From the NCBI GenBank assembly GCA_964502145.1, contig CAZCVI010000132.1, forward strand, positions 1 through 13,185: 13,185 nucleotides of DNA. Direction: 5' to 3'. How positions within the stretch are numbered: the first letter of the stretch is position 1; every line of letters starts with the position of its first letter. The notes below the pieces were generated by a model, which was not told the origin of the DNA, did no database searches, and saw only the letters and a list, made by a program, of their open reading frames with translations. This DNA comes from CAZCVI01 sp964502145. GTDB taxonomy: Bacteria; Acidobacteriota; Aminicenantia; UBA2199. Below, in pieces: positions 1 to 8,042 of the stretch. Position numbers and translations under genes: made by a program.

Positions 1-40
1 GATATTTTACTCCATCTAAAAGAAAAAAAAAGGTGTGGTT

Positions 41-56
41 CCCTAAGCGCTTACGG
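41..56. promoter_or_regulatory. Interrupted palindrome upstream of the LRR gene
   Basis: A perfect 10-bp palindrome, TAAGCGCTTA (44-53), is flanked after one mismatched base on each side by CC and GG. It lies about 120 nt upstream of the putative promoter of the exoprotein gene and could be an operator. There is no second copy in the window, so this is a structural observation only. I see no gene in the rest of 1-274. Confidence 0.2.
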
Positions 57-172
57 TATATGATATCGCCTGGGTTCTTTTTAATTTTTTAGTAATGGTA
101 GTTCAATTTTTCTAGGTATCGGATTAACTGCCAGATAAGAAATCCCTTGCTTTCGCCAAATTTTAATTTATC

Positions 173-202
173 TTGACTTCCTAATATAAATTGTGGTATC
201 AA
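173..202 (+). promoter_or_regulatory. Putative sigma-70 promoter of the LRR exoprotein gene
   Basis: TTGACT (173-178) is followed after 18 nt by TATCAA (197-202). The -10 box is preceded by TGG, which resembles an extended -10. This would place transcription start about 65 nt before the ATG at 275. The match is moderate (5/6 and 4/6), so this is an inference from consensus alone. Confidence 0.35.
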
Positions 203-274
203 TATAAAGGGGATAAGCATAAAATAGTCGATGAATCCCATTTAGACCACAAACCGTGTGAATTGGAGGAATAA

Positions 275-3200
275 ATGAAAAACCTGTCTTCGTCAAGTAT
301 TATATTTTTATTATTATTTTGTATTTCTGCCCATCTATCAGGAGCCATTCCCGCCCAAGAGCGGGCAGCCTTAATTGCGTTATTCAATGCAACCAATGGC
401 AACAATTGGAAAAATAACAGCGGATGGAAAACGCCTCCGTTACATTCGGATGGATTTGCCATGCCCGGCACCGAAGGAAGCTGGAAAGGGATTACTGTTG
501 AAGAAGATTCTGTGATTCAGATCGCTTTAGATGAAAACGCACTTACCGGTAGTATCCCTGCCGAATTAGGAAACATAGGCAATTTGGAAAACATATCTAT
601 GCTTCACAACCAGCTAAACGGCATCATCCCCTCGGAATTAGGAAGTCTTAGCAATTTGACACGACTACATATACAGCTCAATCAACTGAACGGAAATATC
701 CCTCCAGAGTTGGCAAATCTTACCAATTTAATAGAAATGGATATAGGATTCAATCAATTAAGTGGCAATATACCAAAGGAGTTTGGAAATCTAACTAACT
801 TAAAAACTCTGAATCTTGAATATAATCAACTAAGTGGTAGTATTCCCGCGGAATTAGGGCATCTATGCAATCTGAAAGTCCTGGAATTGAGATCAAATCA
901 ATTGACAGGGAGTATCCCATCTGAATTAGGAAATCTGGAAAATTTGACAATTCTTCGTTTGAGTTCTAATCAACTGAGTGGAGGGATTCCCCCGGAGTTA
1001 GGAAATCTTGACAATTTGAATTCGTTAATGATAGTGGGTACCAATCTGAGCGGTAGTATCCCCTCAGAATTAGGCAATCTTAAAAATCTGACTGACATGG
1101 ATTTATCTAGGGGGAAGTTAAGTGGCAGTATTCCTCCTGAATTAGGAAATCTCTCCAATTTGTCAAACCTTGAATTGGAAAACAATCAACTAAGTGGAAG
1201 TATCCCACCGGAATTAGGAAAATTAAGCAAATTAGGGGCACTGGTATTGGCTTCCAATCAATTGAGTGGTAGTATTCCACCGGAATTAGGAAGTCTCTCC
1301 GATTTAAGAAGACTGCTTTTGTGTTACAATCAACTAAGTGGTAGCATTCCCCCAGAATTGGGAAATCTTACTTATTTGACTGAATTGGTTCTATTTTCTA
1401 ATCAACTAAGCGGTAATATTCCTTCAGAATTAGGAAATTTGAGTAATTTAAATATATTGTATCTGATTCAAAACGAATTGAGTGGTAGTATTCCCACAGA
1501 ATTAGGAAATCTATGCAAGTTGAATTCCCTATATTTGGCATCCAACCATCTAAGCGGAGAAATTCCATCAAGTTTTACAAATTTAACTAATATTGGTGGA
1601 TTTTCTATCAATGAGAATTGTTTATTTGCAACGGATACATCTCTAAGAGCGTGGTTATACGCTCATCAGCGCATATGGGAAGAGAATCAAAATCACTGTG
1701 GTGGAACAGGACCAGCAATTATGGTGGTGTCTCCCAATGGTGAAGAAAACTGGGCCATAGGTACTTCCCAAACAATTATCTGGACCTCCACGGGCACAGT
1801 GGGAAATGTAAAAATCGAGTATTCCATAAACAGCGGTTATAGTTGTTCTACCATAATTGCTTCCACTGCGAATACTGGTTCTCACATATGGATTGTACCG
1901 GATACTGCCTCTGCTGAATGCATTGTTAAGATTAGTGAAGTAGGAGACGGAAGTCCGTCTGATATATCAAACAACATCTTCTCGATTATTTCGGCATCAA
2001 CACCAACGATTACAGTCACCCATCCCAATGGTGGTGAAAACTGGTCGGTAGGTACTTCCCAAACCATTTCCTGGTCTACTACCGGCATAGTGGGAAATGT
2101 AAAAATTGAGTATTCTATAAACAGCGGTTCCCGTTGGTCAACCATTATTGCTTCCACTGCGAATACTGGTTCTTACGTCTGGACTGTACCAGATACTGTC
2201 TCTGCTGGATGCATGGTTAAAATTAGTGAAGCTGGAAACGGAAACCCGTCTGATCTATCAAATAACATCTTCTCAATTGTTTCAACATCAACACCAACAA
2301 TTACGGTCATCTATCCCAATGGGGGTGAAACCTGCGGTATAGGTACTTCCCAAACCATTTCCTGGTCTAATACTGGCACAGTGGGAAATGTGAAAATAGA
2401 ATATTCTATCAATGGTGGCTCCATCTTGTCCAATATCATTTCTTCCACCAGCAATACCGGTTCTTACACCTGGATTGTACCGAATCCAGTCTCTACCCAA
2501 TGCAGAATAAAAATAAGCGCAGTAGATGACCCAAACATCTGGGATACCAGCAATGCTAATTTTTCAATAACTTCCGATTCCCCTCCAGCCATTAATTTAA
2601 ACCGTAAACAAATGCGATTTACCGCCACTTCTTCTGGAACAAAGACAAAACAGCAACATGCCTGGATTACTAATACCGGGGTAGGCACTTTAAATTGGAC
2701 GGTCAATGTCGACACCCCTTGGCTAAGCTGTACCCCTCTAAGCGGTATTGATGACGGAATTATTTATGTATCTGTTGATCCTACCGGTTTATCATCAGGC
2801 ACGTATACAGGCTCGGTTTTGGTCAGTGATCCCAATGCCACCAATTCACCGCAAACCATTGCAATTACCTTGAACGTGATTTCGAATGACCAGAACAAAA
2901 AACCTTTCGGTGAATTTTCCACGCCAATTGATGGTTCACCCGTTAGCAGTAGTATTCCTGTCACTGGTTGGGCATTAGATGATGTGGGTGTGGATAGTGT
3001 AAAAGTCTATCGGGAAGAAGGTAATAAGTCCTTGGTCTTTATCGGTGACGCGCTTTTTGTCGAAGGTGCTCGACCTGACGTTGAAGCGGCTTACCCCGAT
3101 TATCCCAATAATTATATAGCGGGCTGGGGTTACATGCTGCTGACGAATTTTTTACCAAACGAGGGCAACGGAGAATTTACCTTACATGTGATCGCCACGG

Positions 3201-4045
3201 ATATTGAAGGCAAAAGCGAGATTTTAGGTACCAAAACCATTATTGTAGATAATACCAATGCACAAAAACCTTTTGGCGCACTGGATACCCCCACACAAGG
3301 GGGCCAAGTTTCCGGCAATAATTTTATCAATTGGGGCTGGGCATTAACACCTCAACCGAATATGATTCCTACAGATGGCACGACCATTAATGTCTGGATA
3401 GATGGCAAAGATATGGGCCACCCAGTTTACAATATTTTTCGCAATGATATCGCCACCCTATTTCCCGGTTATGCTAATAGTAATGGAGCCGTAGGCTATT
3501 TATCTCTGGATACCACTGATTTTAAAAATGGTCTTCACACCATCCAATGGACTGTGATGGATAATGATAATAATACCGATGGCGTTGGCAGCCGTTACTT
3601 TTCCATCCTTAATACGGGCAATAAAAATCGGAGCGATACTCTGTCAAATGAAAAGCAAATGAAATTTAAACTGGCAGCACCGGAAGAGCTGTACAATCTT
3701 GAAAGCAATCACAATGAACCTGTTACCATTAGTAGAGGATATAAAGATAGTTTCGAACCACAGCTTATGTTTCCAGATAATAAAGGCAAACTGATTATTA
3801 CTGTCAAGGAATTGGAACGTTTGGAAGTTCATTTCTTCAATAGTGACCACGGAACAATGACCGGGAAAAGCATCCAAGCGATTGCGCCGCTTCCGGTCGG
3901 TTCAGCTCTTGATAGTGATACCGGTGTGTTTTTTTGGCAACTGGGAGTCGGATTCGTGGGTCAATTTGAATTTGTTTTTATCGAGCGATCTTCAAGCGGA
4001 CAATTGATAAAAAAGGAGATGATTGTAAATGTCATCCCGAAATAA
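275..4045 (+). CDS. Secreted LRR / KNH-like Ig / BACON / Ig mosaic surface protein
   Basis: This 1256-aa exported protein has a Sec signal peptide (hydrophobic residues 9-17, likely cleaved near A24). An LRR N-terminal cap follows (about 25-89, with an ATNGNNW motif). Residues 90-449 hold 15 plant-type 24-residue LRRs of the form LSGSIPxELGNLxNLxxLxLxxNQ, then a C-terminal cap (about 450-480). Residues 481-771 are three 97-aa KNH-like (Ser/Thr-rich membrane family) Ig repeats starting near PNGGENW. Residues 773-868 resemble BACON domains (TPWLSCTPLSG). Two bacterial Ig domains follow (876-990 and 997-1110), both opening KPFG. The end is putative-Ig-like (LDSDTGVFFW). GGAGGA at 265-270 supports the ATG. 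No sortase motif, no recognised Por-type tail and no catalytic motif are visible. The likely role is an extracellular binding or adhesion scaffold; its ligand is unknown. It is monocistronic and convergent with nudC. Confidence 0.9.
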   Translation: MKNLSSSSIIFLLLFCISAHLSGAIPAQERAALIALFNATNGNNWKNNSGWKTPPLHSDGFAMPGTEGSWKGITVEEDSVIQIALDENALTGSIPAELGNIGNLENISMLHNQLNGIIPSELGSLSNLTRLHIQLNQLNGNIPPELANLTNLIEMDIGFNQLSGNIPKEFGNLTNLKTLNLEYNQLSGSIPAELGHLCNLKVLELRSNQLTGSIPSELGNLENLTILRLSSNQLSGGIPPELGNLDNLNSLMIVGTNLSGSIPSELGNLKNLTDMDLSRGKLSGSIPPELGNLSNLSNLELENNQLSGSIPPELGKLSKLGALVLASNQLSGSIPPELGSLSDLRRLLLCYNQLSGSIPPELGNLTYLTELVLFSNQLSGNIPSELGNLSNLNILYLIQNELSGSIPTELGNLCKLNSLYLASNHLSGEIPSSFTNLTNIGGFSINENCLFATDTSLRAWLYAHQRIWEENQNHCGGTGPAIMVVSPNGEENWAIGTSQTIIWTSTGTVGNVKIEYSINSGYSCSTIIASTANTGSHIWIVPDTASAECIVKISEVGDGSPSDISNNIFSIISASTPTITVTHPNGGENWSVGTSQTISWSTTGIVGNVKIEYSINSGSRWSTIIASTANTGSYVWTVPDTVSAGCMVKISEAGNGNPSDLSNNIFSIVSTSTPTITVIYPNGGETCGIGTSQTISWSNTGTVGNVKIEYSINGGSILSNIISSTSNTGSYTWIVPNPVSTQCRIKISAVDDPNIWDTSNANFSITSDSPPAINLNRKQMRFTATSSGTKTKQQHAWITNTGVGTLNWTVNVDTPWLSCTPLSGIDDGIIYVSVDPTGLSSGTYTGSVLVSDPNATNSPQTIAITLNVISNDQNKKPFGEFSTPIDGSPVSSSIPVTGWALDDVGVDSVKVYREEGNKSLVFIGDALFVEGARPDVEAAYPDYPNNYIAGWGYMLLTNFLPNEGNGEFTLHVIATDIEGKSEILGTKTIIVDNTNAQKPFGALDTPTQGGQVSGNNFINWGWALTPQPNMIPTDGTTINVWIDGKDMGHPVYNIFRNDIATLFPGYANSNGAVGYLSLDTTDFKNGLHTIQWTVMDNDNNTDGVGSRYFSILNTGNKNRSDTLSNEKQMKFKLAAPEELYNLESNHNEPVTISRGYKDSFEPQLMFPDNKGKLIITVKELERLEVHFFNSDHGTMTGKSIQAIAPLPVGSALDSDTGVFFWQLGVGFVGQFEFVFIERSSSGQLIKKEMIVNVIPK
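542..1621 (+). repeat. 15 in-frame 72-bp LRR-coding repeats
   Basis: Fifteen consecutive units of exactly 72 bp encode the LRRs of the exoprotein with no change in length. The GSIP and ELGNL portions are the most conserved. Units 7 and 8 break the asparagine ladder (ending GTN and RGK instead of SNQ). The array would be prone to slippage or recombination in steps of one repeat. Confidence 0.9.
1715..2587 (+). repeat. Three 291-bp KNH-like Ig-coding repeats
   Basis: The codons for the PNG motif recur at 1733, 2024 and 2315, exactly 291 bp apart. Units 1 and 2 are very similar in DNA as well as protein. Unit 3 has diverged more (GGSILSNI, with a lost charged tail). This looks like recent duplication of a domain exon-like unit within the gene. 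Confidence 0.85.
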
Positions 4046-4058
4046 AAAATAGGGGACG

Positions 4059-4098
4059 GAGTTGGGAATGATTGAGTTATTATCTATCATTTCCACTC
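4059..4098. terminator. Hairpin between convergent genes
   Basis: Arms 4059-4072 and 4086-4098 can form about 13 base pairs with one bulged T and one G-U pair, around a 13-nt loop. The hairpin lies 14 nt past the LRR stop and about 35 nt past the nudC stop. On the minus strand a T-rich run (complement of 4041-4050) follows about nine bases later, so it could serve nudC. A directly adjoining U-tract is missing, which lowers confidence. Confidence 0.35.
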
Positions 4099-4133
4099 GC
4101 CGTTCTAGTTTTCGAATTCCAGATTAATTGCTC

Positions 4134-5135
4134 TTATTTTTGCAATCGCCAGTCTTCAATCAGGCGATAGGCGATGGAATATTTCGACGGCAGGCAGAAA
4201 GCGTCACTTTGCAGTGCGGTTTCAATATCTGTTCTGGAGAACCAGCGGGCGTCTTCCAGTTCAAGGGTATCCACGTGGATTTCTTGTCGCGTAGTGCGCG
4301 CGGTGAAACCGAGCATGATAGAAGCCGGGAAAGGCCAGGGTTGGGAGGAGTGATAAGTGATATGACCCGGATCGATTTTTACTCCTGTTTCTTCCAGTAC
4401 TTCGCGGATCACTGTCATTTCCAAACTTTCGCCCGGTTCTACGAAACCGGCGATAGTCGAGTACATCTTTTTGTGCCAATTGCTGTTGCGGCCTAACAGG
4501 CAATAATCGCCTGTACTGACCAGGACTATTACTGCGGGGTCGGTTCTGGGAAAGTGTTGGCTCTTGCATTTTTCAGACGTGCAAATGCGAACGTGTCCGC
4601 CCTCTATATTGCGCGTGGGAGCGCCACATTTTCCGCAGAAACGGTGGTTGTGGTGCCAGAAAGTCATGCCCTGGGCATAAGCCAAAAGCGCGCCCTGGTG
4701 TCTATTGATCAAAAGACTCATATTACGCAGGCTTTGGAATTCACCCAACCGCGAATAATGGGCTTGGGCTTGCGAATCCAATTCTTGCAATTCCACGGCA
4801 AAATAAAGGAAGTCGTTTTCTTTGTCCTTGCCCAGTAAAATTTCCGGTGCTATATCCCCGTGCAACGATTGCCACTGCTCATAAGAAAGGAAAATGGCTG
4901 TGGGGGGTTCATTCTCTTTAACAGAGACCAAGTGCATGTTCTGCCATACTGGAATGATCCGTGCCGATGGGTTTTGCAGTTGTTCTTTTAACCATGTTTC
5001 TTTTTTACGATGCTCCGACATCCGATCAATAGTTGCCGTATCGAAGTAGTTTAGTTCCAATCGTTTATTTTCTTGGAGAGTCGTTAGGTAGGGGTTATTT
5101 TCTTGAATGGCGGTGATATTGTTAGTTAAAATCAT
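4134..5135 (-). CDS. nudC: NADH pyrophosphatase (NudC-type Nudix hydrolase)
   Basis: The 333-aa product should hydrolyse NADH/NAD+ to NMN(H) and AMP; family members also remove NAD caps from RNA. The zinc ribbon has C167, C170, C185 and C190, and the linker reads HFPRTDPAVI. The full Nudix signature is present: G230-x5-E236-x7-R244-E245-x2-E248-E249-x-G251. It is followed by SQPWPFPAS (264-272), the motif diagnostic of NudC specificity. The N-terminal 160 residues are the divergent NUDIX-like domain. The protein is longer than the roughly 257-aa E. coli NudC, as is common outside enterobacteria. GGAGG at 5139-5143 (minus strand) fixes the ATG at 5135. It has no signal peptide and is cytosolic. 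It is transcribed alone, divergently from the DUF362 gene. Confidence 0.93.
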   Translation of the reverse strand: MILTNNITAIQENNPYLTTLQENKRLELNYFDTATIDRMSEHRKKETWLKEQLQNPSARIIPVWQNMHLVSVKENEPPTAIFLSYEQWQSLHGDIAPEILLGKDKENDFLYFAVELQELDSQAQAHYSRLGEFQSLRNMSLLINRHQGALLAYAQGMTFWHHNHRFCGKCGAPTRNIEGGHVRICTSEKCKSQHFPRTDPAVIVLVSTGDYCLLGRNSNWHKKMYSTIAGFVEPGESLEMTVIREVLEETGVKIDPGHITYHSSQPWPFPASIMLGFTARTTRQEIHVDTLELEDARWFSRTDIETALQSDAFCLPSKYSIAYRLIEDWRLQK

Positions 5136-5206
5136 GTTCCTCCAGTGAGCGAGGTAGGCGAATGTGTTTCTTTTCTATCATTTTTATTTCATCATATTTA
5201 AGCCAC

Positions 5207-5235
5207 AGTATACCATAATTGGCCAATAATATAAA
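5207..5235 (-). promoter_or_regulatory. Putative nudC promoter with embedded palindrome
   Basis: On the minus strand, TTTATA (5235-5230) and TATACT (5212-5207) are 17 nt apart, and TGG directly precedes the -10 as an extended element. A perfect 10-bp palindrome ATTGGCCAAT (5218-5227) sits inside the spacer. This position would suit a repressor operator. The call is based on consensus only. Confidence 0.35.
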
Positions 5236-5306
5236 ATGGCCCTGTGTCTTTTCTCGCTTTGTTTTTTCGTTTTCTTCAGCTTTTATCCTTTTCTTTTTAT
5301 TCGGTC

Positions 5307-5335
5307 TTGACAGGAACTCGTTTTATTGCTATGTT
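5307..5335 (+). promoter_or_regulatory. Putative sigma-70 promoter of the DUF362 gene
   Basis: A perfect -35 TTGACA (5307-5312) is spaced exactly 17 nt from TATGTT (5330-5335, 4/6 match). The predicted transcript start is about 60 nt before the ATG at 5402. Confidence 0.5.
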
Positions 5336-5401
5336 TAAGCTTATTAGGATGTTAAAAAATAAAGAGGAAACAAAAATCAAATAGTACATGAGGTGAGCCG
5401 G

Positions 5402-6292
5402 ATGAAACGACGAGAATTTGTGAAACAGGCGGCATTGGTGACTTCATCCATTTGTATGCCTGGTTTTTTTAATATGGCGGAAACTGCCAGTGGTTCGTTA
5501 GTGGTTAAGGTAGAGGGTGAATCACCCTATGCAATGGCTAAAAAAGCAGTGGAAGCCCTGGGTGGGATGAAGAAATTCATTGCCAAGCAAGATATCGTGA
5601 TGATCAAACCCAACATGGGGTGGAATCGCACGATTGAACAAGCAGCGAATACCAACCCGGAAGTAGTACGTGCGGTGGTGGAAATGGTGTTGAATGCGGG
5701 CGCAAAAAAGGTGATTGTGATGGACAACGCCTGTCATAAAGCGGAAGATACCTATAAACGGAGCGGTATTGAAGAAGCCGCTAAAGCGGCAGGCGCAGAA
5801 GTTCGGTATGCTGACGAGAACCGCTTGGTAACCCATGATTTTAAAGGGGAAAGTTTGAAACGATGGCCTGTATTCAAGGATTTCTTGGAAGTGGATAAGT
5901 TCATTAATATTCCTATCTTAAAGCATCATGGCAGTGCTGGTGTGACGATTGGCATGAAAAATCTTTATGGTATTCTGGGTGGTAATCGTGGCAAGTTGCA
6001 TCGCGATATGGGCCTGGGTATCTCTGATTTGGCTGCGGGATTCAAGGTGCATCTGACCCTGGTGGATGCGTACCGTGTGTTAATGCGAAACGGTCCTATT
6101 GGCGGGCGGGTCAGCGATGTGGAATTTAAAAAAAACCTGTTGGCTTCCACCAATATTATGGAAGTGGATGTGGTCGCTGTTAATCTTTTTGGCACCGATC
6201 CCTTGCAGTATGATTTCATACGTGCTGCGGCTGCTAAAAAAATGGGCGCCACGGATATCGCAAAAATAAACGTTAAATCCTTTAAAGTATAG
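5402..6292 (+). CDS. Tat-exported DUF362 domain protein
   Basis: The 296-aa protein starts with a twin-arginine signal (KRREFVK, then a mild hydrophobic stretch to about residue 30). That suggests it folds, perhaps around a cofactor, before export. The DUF362 domain spans about 65-275. Its conserved blocks are K69-P-N, VMDNAC (106-111), ILKHHG (172-177), GMKNLYGILGG (184-194) and VDAYRV (221-226). Unlike many family members it has no C-terminal ferredoxin segment. The polyferredoxin gene downstream may supply that role, which is an inference from order. I chose ATG 5402 because GAGGTG (5390-5395) is six nt upstream and the Tat motif then begins at the terminus. A GTG at 5393 would add only MSR. 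The biochemical function of the family is unsettled. Confidence 0.85.
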   Translation: MKRREFVKQAALVTSSICMPGFFNMAETASGSLVVKVEGESPYAMAKKAVEALGGMKKFIAKQDIVMIKPNMGWNRTIEQAANTNPEVVRAVVEMVLNAGAKKVIVMDNACHKAEDTYKRSGIEEAAKAAGAEVRYADENRLVTHDFKGESLKRWPVFKDFLEVDKFINIPILKHHGSAGVTIGMKNLYGILGGNRGKLHRDMGLGISDLAAGFKVHLTLVDAYRVLMRNGPIGGRVSDVEFKKNLLASTNIMEVDVVAVNLFGTDPLQYDFIRAAAAKKMGATDIAKINVKSFKV

Positions 6293-6307
6293 GGGGACTG
6301 CGTCCCC
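6293..6307 (+). terminator. Short GC hairpin directly after the DUF362 stop
   Basis: GGGGAC and GTCCCC pair perfectly around a TGC loop starting one base after the stop codon, followed by ATTTATTAT. It resembles a weak intrinsic terminator or 3'-end stabiliser. The next gene has its own promoter, so partial uncoupling is plausible. Confidence 0.4.
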
Positions 6308-6353
6308 ATTTATTATGTCATCTTTGTGTGCCTGCCAATTTAGAGACGACAGG

Positions 6354-6382
6354 TTGAGTTCTTAGATTAGTATACGTATACT
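6354..6382 (+). promoter_or_regulatory. Putative promoter of the polyferredoxin-cupin unit
   Basis: TTGAGT (6354-6359) and TATACT (6377-6382) are exactly 17 nt apart. The -10 is the right half of a perfect 14-bp palindrome, AGTATACGTATACT (6369-6382). A dimeric regulator bound there would block the promoter. The predicted 5' leader is about 70 nt and contains the TTGGCC/GGCCAA inverted repeat at 6394-6411. Confidence 0.45.
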
Positions 6383-6393
6383 CGATAGTTTTT

Positions 6394-6411
6394 TTGGCCA
6401 GTGCAGGCCAA
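6394..6411. promoter_or_regulatory. TTGGCC-N6-GGCCAA inverted repeat
   Basis: Six-base arms TTGGCC (6394-6399) and GGCCAA (6406-6411) surround AGTGCA in the leader of the polyferredoxin gene. The same half-site appears as TTGGCCAA at 5219-5226 in the nudC/DUF362 promoter region. It could be an operator or an RNA hairpin. Confidence 0.3.
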
Positions 6412-6456
6412 TGCTGTTATCGGGTGTTATATTGTTATGAATAATAGAGGAGTGCC

Positions 6457-8028
6457 ATGAACGCGAAAACAGGCAAAACAATGCAACGGGTACGAATCCT
6501 GGTGCAGGTTATTTTTACGCTGATTTTTTTTGTATTGCTCTTAAAATCCGGGAATGCCCGGGTCGAATCTTTTACTTTTACTGATTATTTTTTCTATTTT
6601 GATCCCCTCCTGTTGTTACTCAATTTCCTAGCTACCGGGAAGGTTATGGCCATTTTTTTATTGGCTTTGATTCCTTTGGTGTTAACCTTGATATTGGGCA
6701 GGTTTTTTTGTGGGTGGGTATGTCCCATGGGGGCTGTGCAGCAGTTTTTTACCTGGGTATTCAGAACCGGAAAAAATAACAAGAAAAAGAAAAAAGAGGA
6801 GGTCAGCAGGCCGTTATTGAAGTTAAAATACCTGATATTATTAGCTGTGGTTGTAGCTGCCATCATGGGCACGCATTTGGGTGGATGGTTGGACCCTTTT
6901 TCTATTTTAACTCGTAGCTCTGCTCTGGCGATTAATCCTGCTGTGAATTATTCCCTTCATCAGGCTCTTAAAGGCGGCGCCGAAGATACCGGTATTATCG
7001 CCAAGGGTTTGAAACCCGCTTATAATTTTGCGCGGAAAAATATCTTGACCCAAAATCAGCGCGTATATACTCAATCCATTATCGTCGGGTTGATCTTTTT
7101 GGGTTTGGTGTTATTGAATTTTGTCAAGCGTCGTTTCTTTTGCAATTATCTTTGTCCTTTGGGAGCAATGTATGGTCTTGTGTCGCGGGTCAGTTTATTT
7201 AATCTGAAAGCAGATCATAAATGCGTCTCTTGCGGCGCTTGTGCCAATCATTGCACTTACAGTGGTAGTCCGTACAAAGATTACATGAAAAGCGAGTGTA
7301 TGACCTGTTTTAATTGTGTCAGTGATTGTCCTACCGATGCTGTTGCTGTATCTTTTGCCCTGCCTAAAAAAGAGAACCGGACCACGATTGATATCGGGCG
7401 GCGTCAATGGATTGGTAGCGCTGCTGTCGCGCTTTTCCTTGCCTCGTTACCGAGGACATTTGTGCAGGCTAAAGCCAAAGTTCATGGTTTCTTGCGTCCG
7501 CCGGGTTCTGTTAAAGAAACCGAGTTCTTGGCCAAGTGTGTGCGTTGTGGTCAATGTATGCAGGTCTGTCCGACCAATTTTATTCAGCCTGCCAGTCTTG
7601 AAACGGGGCTTGAAGGCATGTGGACGCCCATTTTAAATGCTCAGACTGGCTATTGTGAATATGAATGCAACAAATGCATGCAGGTTTGTCCGACCCAGGC
7701 GATTCAAAAACTGGCCTTGGAAGAAAAAAAGAAATTCAAGATGGGTATTGCGGTAATAGACAAGAATCGGTGTTACACCTACGCGGACGGCTACAATTGC
7801 GCGGTGTGCGAGGAACATTGCCCCATTCCTGAAAAAGCGATTCGTTTCAGAGAAGTGGATACTTGGAATTTTAAGGGTGAGTTGGTCAAAGTGAATCAGA
7901 TTTACGTGAAACCGGAATTATGTACGGGTTGTGGTATTTGCGAGAACAAGTGTCCCCGGATAGATGCTCCCGGCATAATCATGACTGCCGAGGAAGAAGA
8001 ACGGGAAGCGGTGTATGGATACGAATAA
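6457..8028 (+). CDS. Membrane polyferredoxin, NapH/NapG-like fusion
   Basis: This 523-aa integral membrane iron-sulfur protein should pass electrons between the quinone pool or membrane and extracytoplasmic acceptors. The N-terminal half resembles NapH/NosR/YccM: hydrophobic helices near 14-30, 50-80, 123-138 and 206-222, each FC-x3-CP motif (C85/C89, C229/C233) following a helix, then two 4Fe-4S motifs (C256-C266 and C281-C291). A twin-arginine-like segment, RRQWIGSAAVALFLASL (315-331), restarts the chain. NapG-like cluster motifs follow: C361/364/367/371, C400/404/407/411, C439/448/451/455 and C489/492/495/499. NapH and NapG are usually separate, so this reads as a fusion. GAGGAG at 6447-6452 supports the ATG. 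The exact acceptor is unknown; the neighbouring DUF362 protein is a candidate partner. Confidence 0.88.
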   Translation: MNAKTGKTMQRVRILVQVIFTLIFFVLLLKSGNARVESFTFTDYFFYFDPLLLLLNFLATGKVMAIFLLALIPLVLTLILGRFFCGWVCPMGAVQQFFTWVFRTGKNNKKKKKEEVSRPLLKLKYLILLAVVVAAIMGTHLGGWLDPFSILTRSSALAINPAVNYSLHQALKGGAEDTGIIAKGLKPAYNFARKNILTQNQRVYTQSIIVGLIFLGLVLLNFVKRRFFCNYLCPLGAMYGLVSRVSLFNLKADHKCVSCGACANHCTYSGSPYKDYMKSECMTCFNCVSDCPTDAVAVSFALPKKENRTTIDIGRRQWIGSAAVALFLASLPRTFVQAKAKVHGFLRPPGSVKETEFLAKCVRCGQCMQVCPTNFIQPASLETGLEGMWTPILNAQTGYCEYECNKCMQVCPTQAIQKLALEEKKKFKMGIAVIDKNRCYTYADGYNCAVCEEHCPIPEKAIRFREVDTWNFKGELVKVNQIYVKPELCTGCGICENKCPRIDAPGIIMTAEEEEREAVYGYE

Positions 8029-8042
8029 AGGAGTATTTATTT

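Noticed and set aside
1655..2964. Antisense ORFs opposite the Ig-coding repeats
   Set aside because: They recur because the repeats recur; no ribosome sites or domain content.
4128..4838. Plus-strand ORFs opposite nudC (4128-4496, 4554-4838)
   Set aside because: The minus-strand frame has complete NudC motifs; these are antisense shadows.
7920..8042. Upstream in-frame extension of the cupin to 7920
   Set aside because: It overlaps the polyferredoxin C-terminus in another frame; the ATG at 8043 has a good ribosome site and begins the domain.
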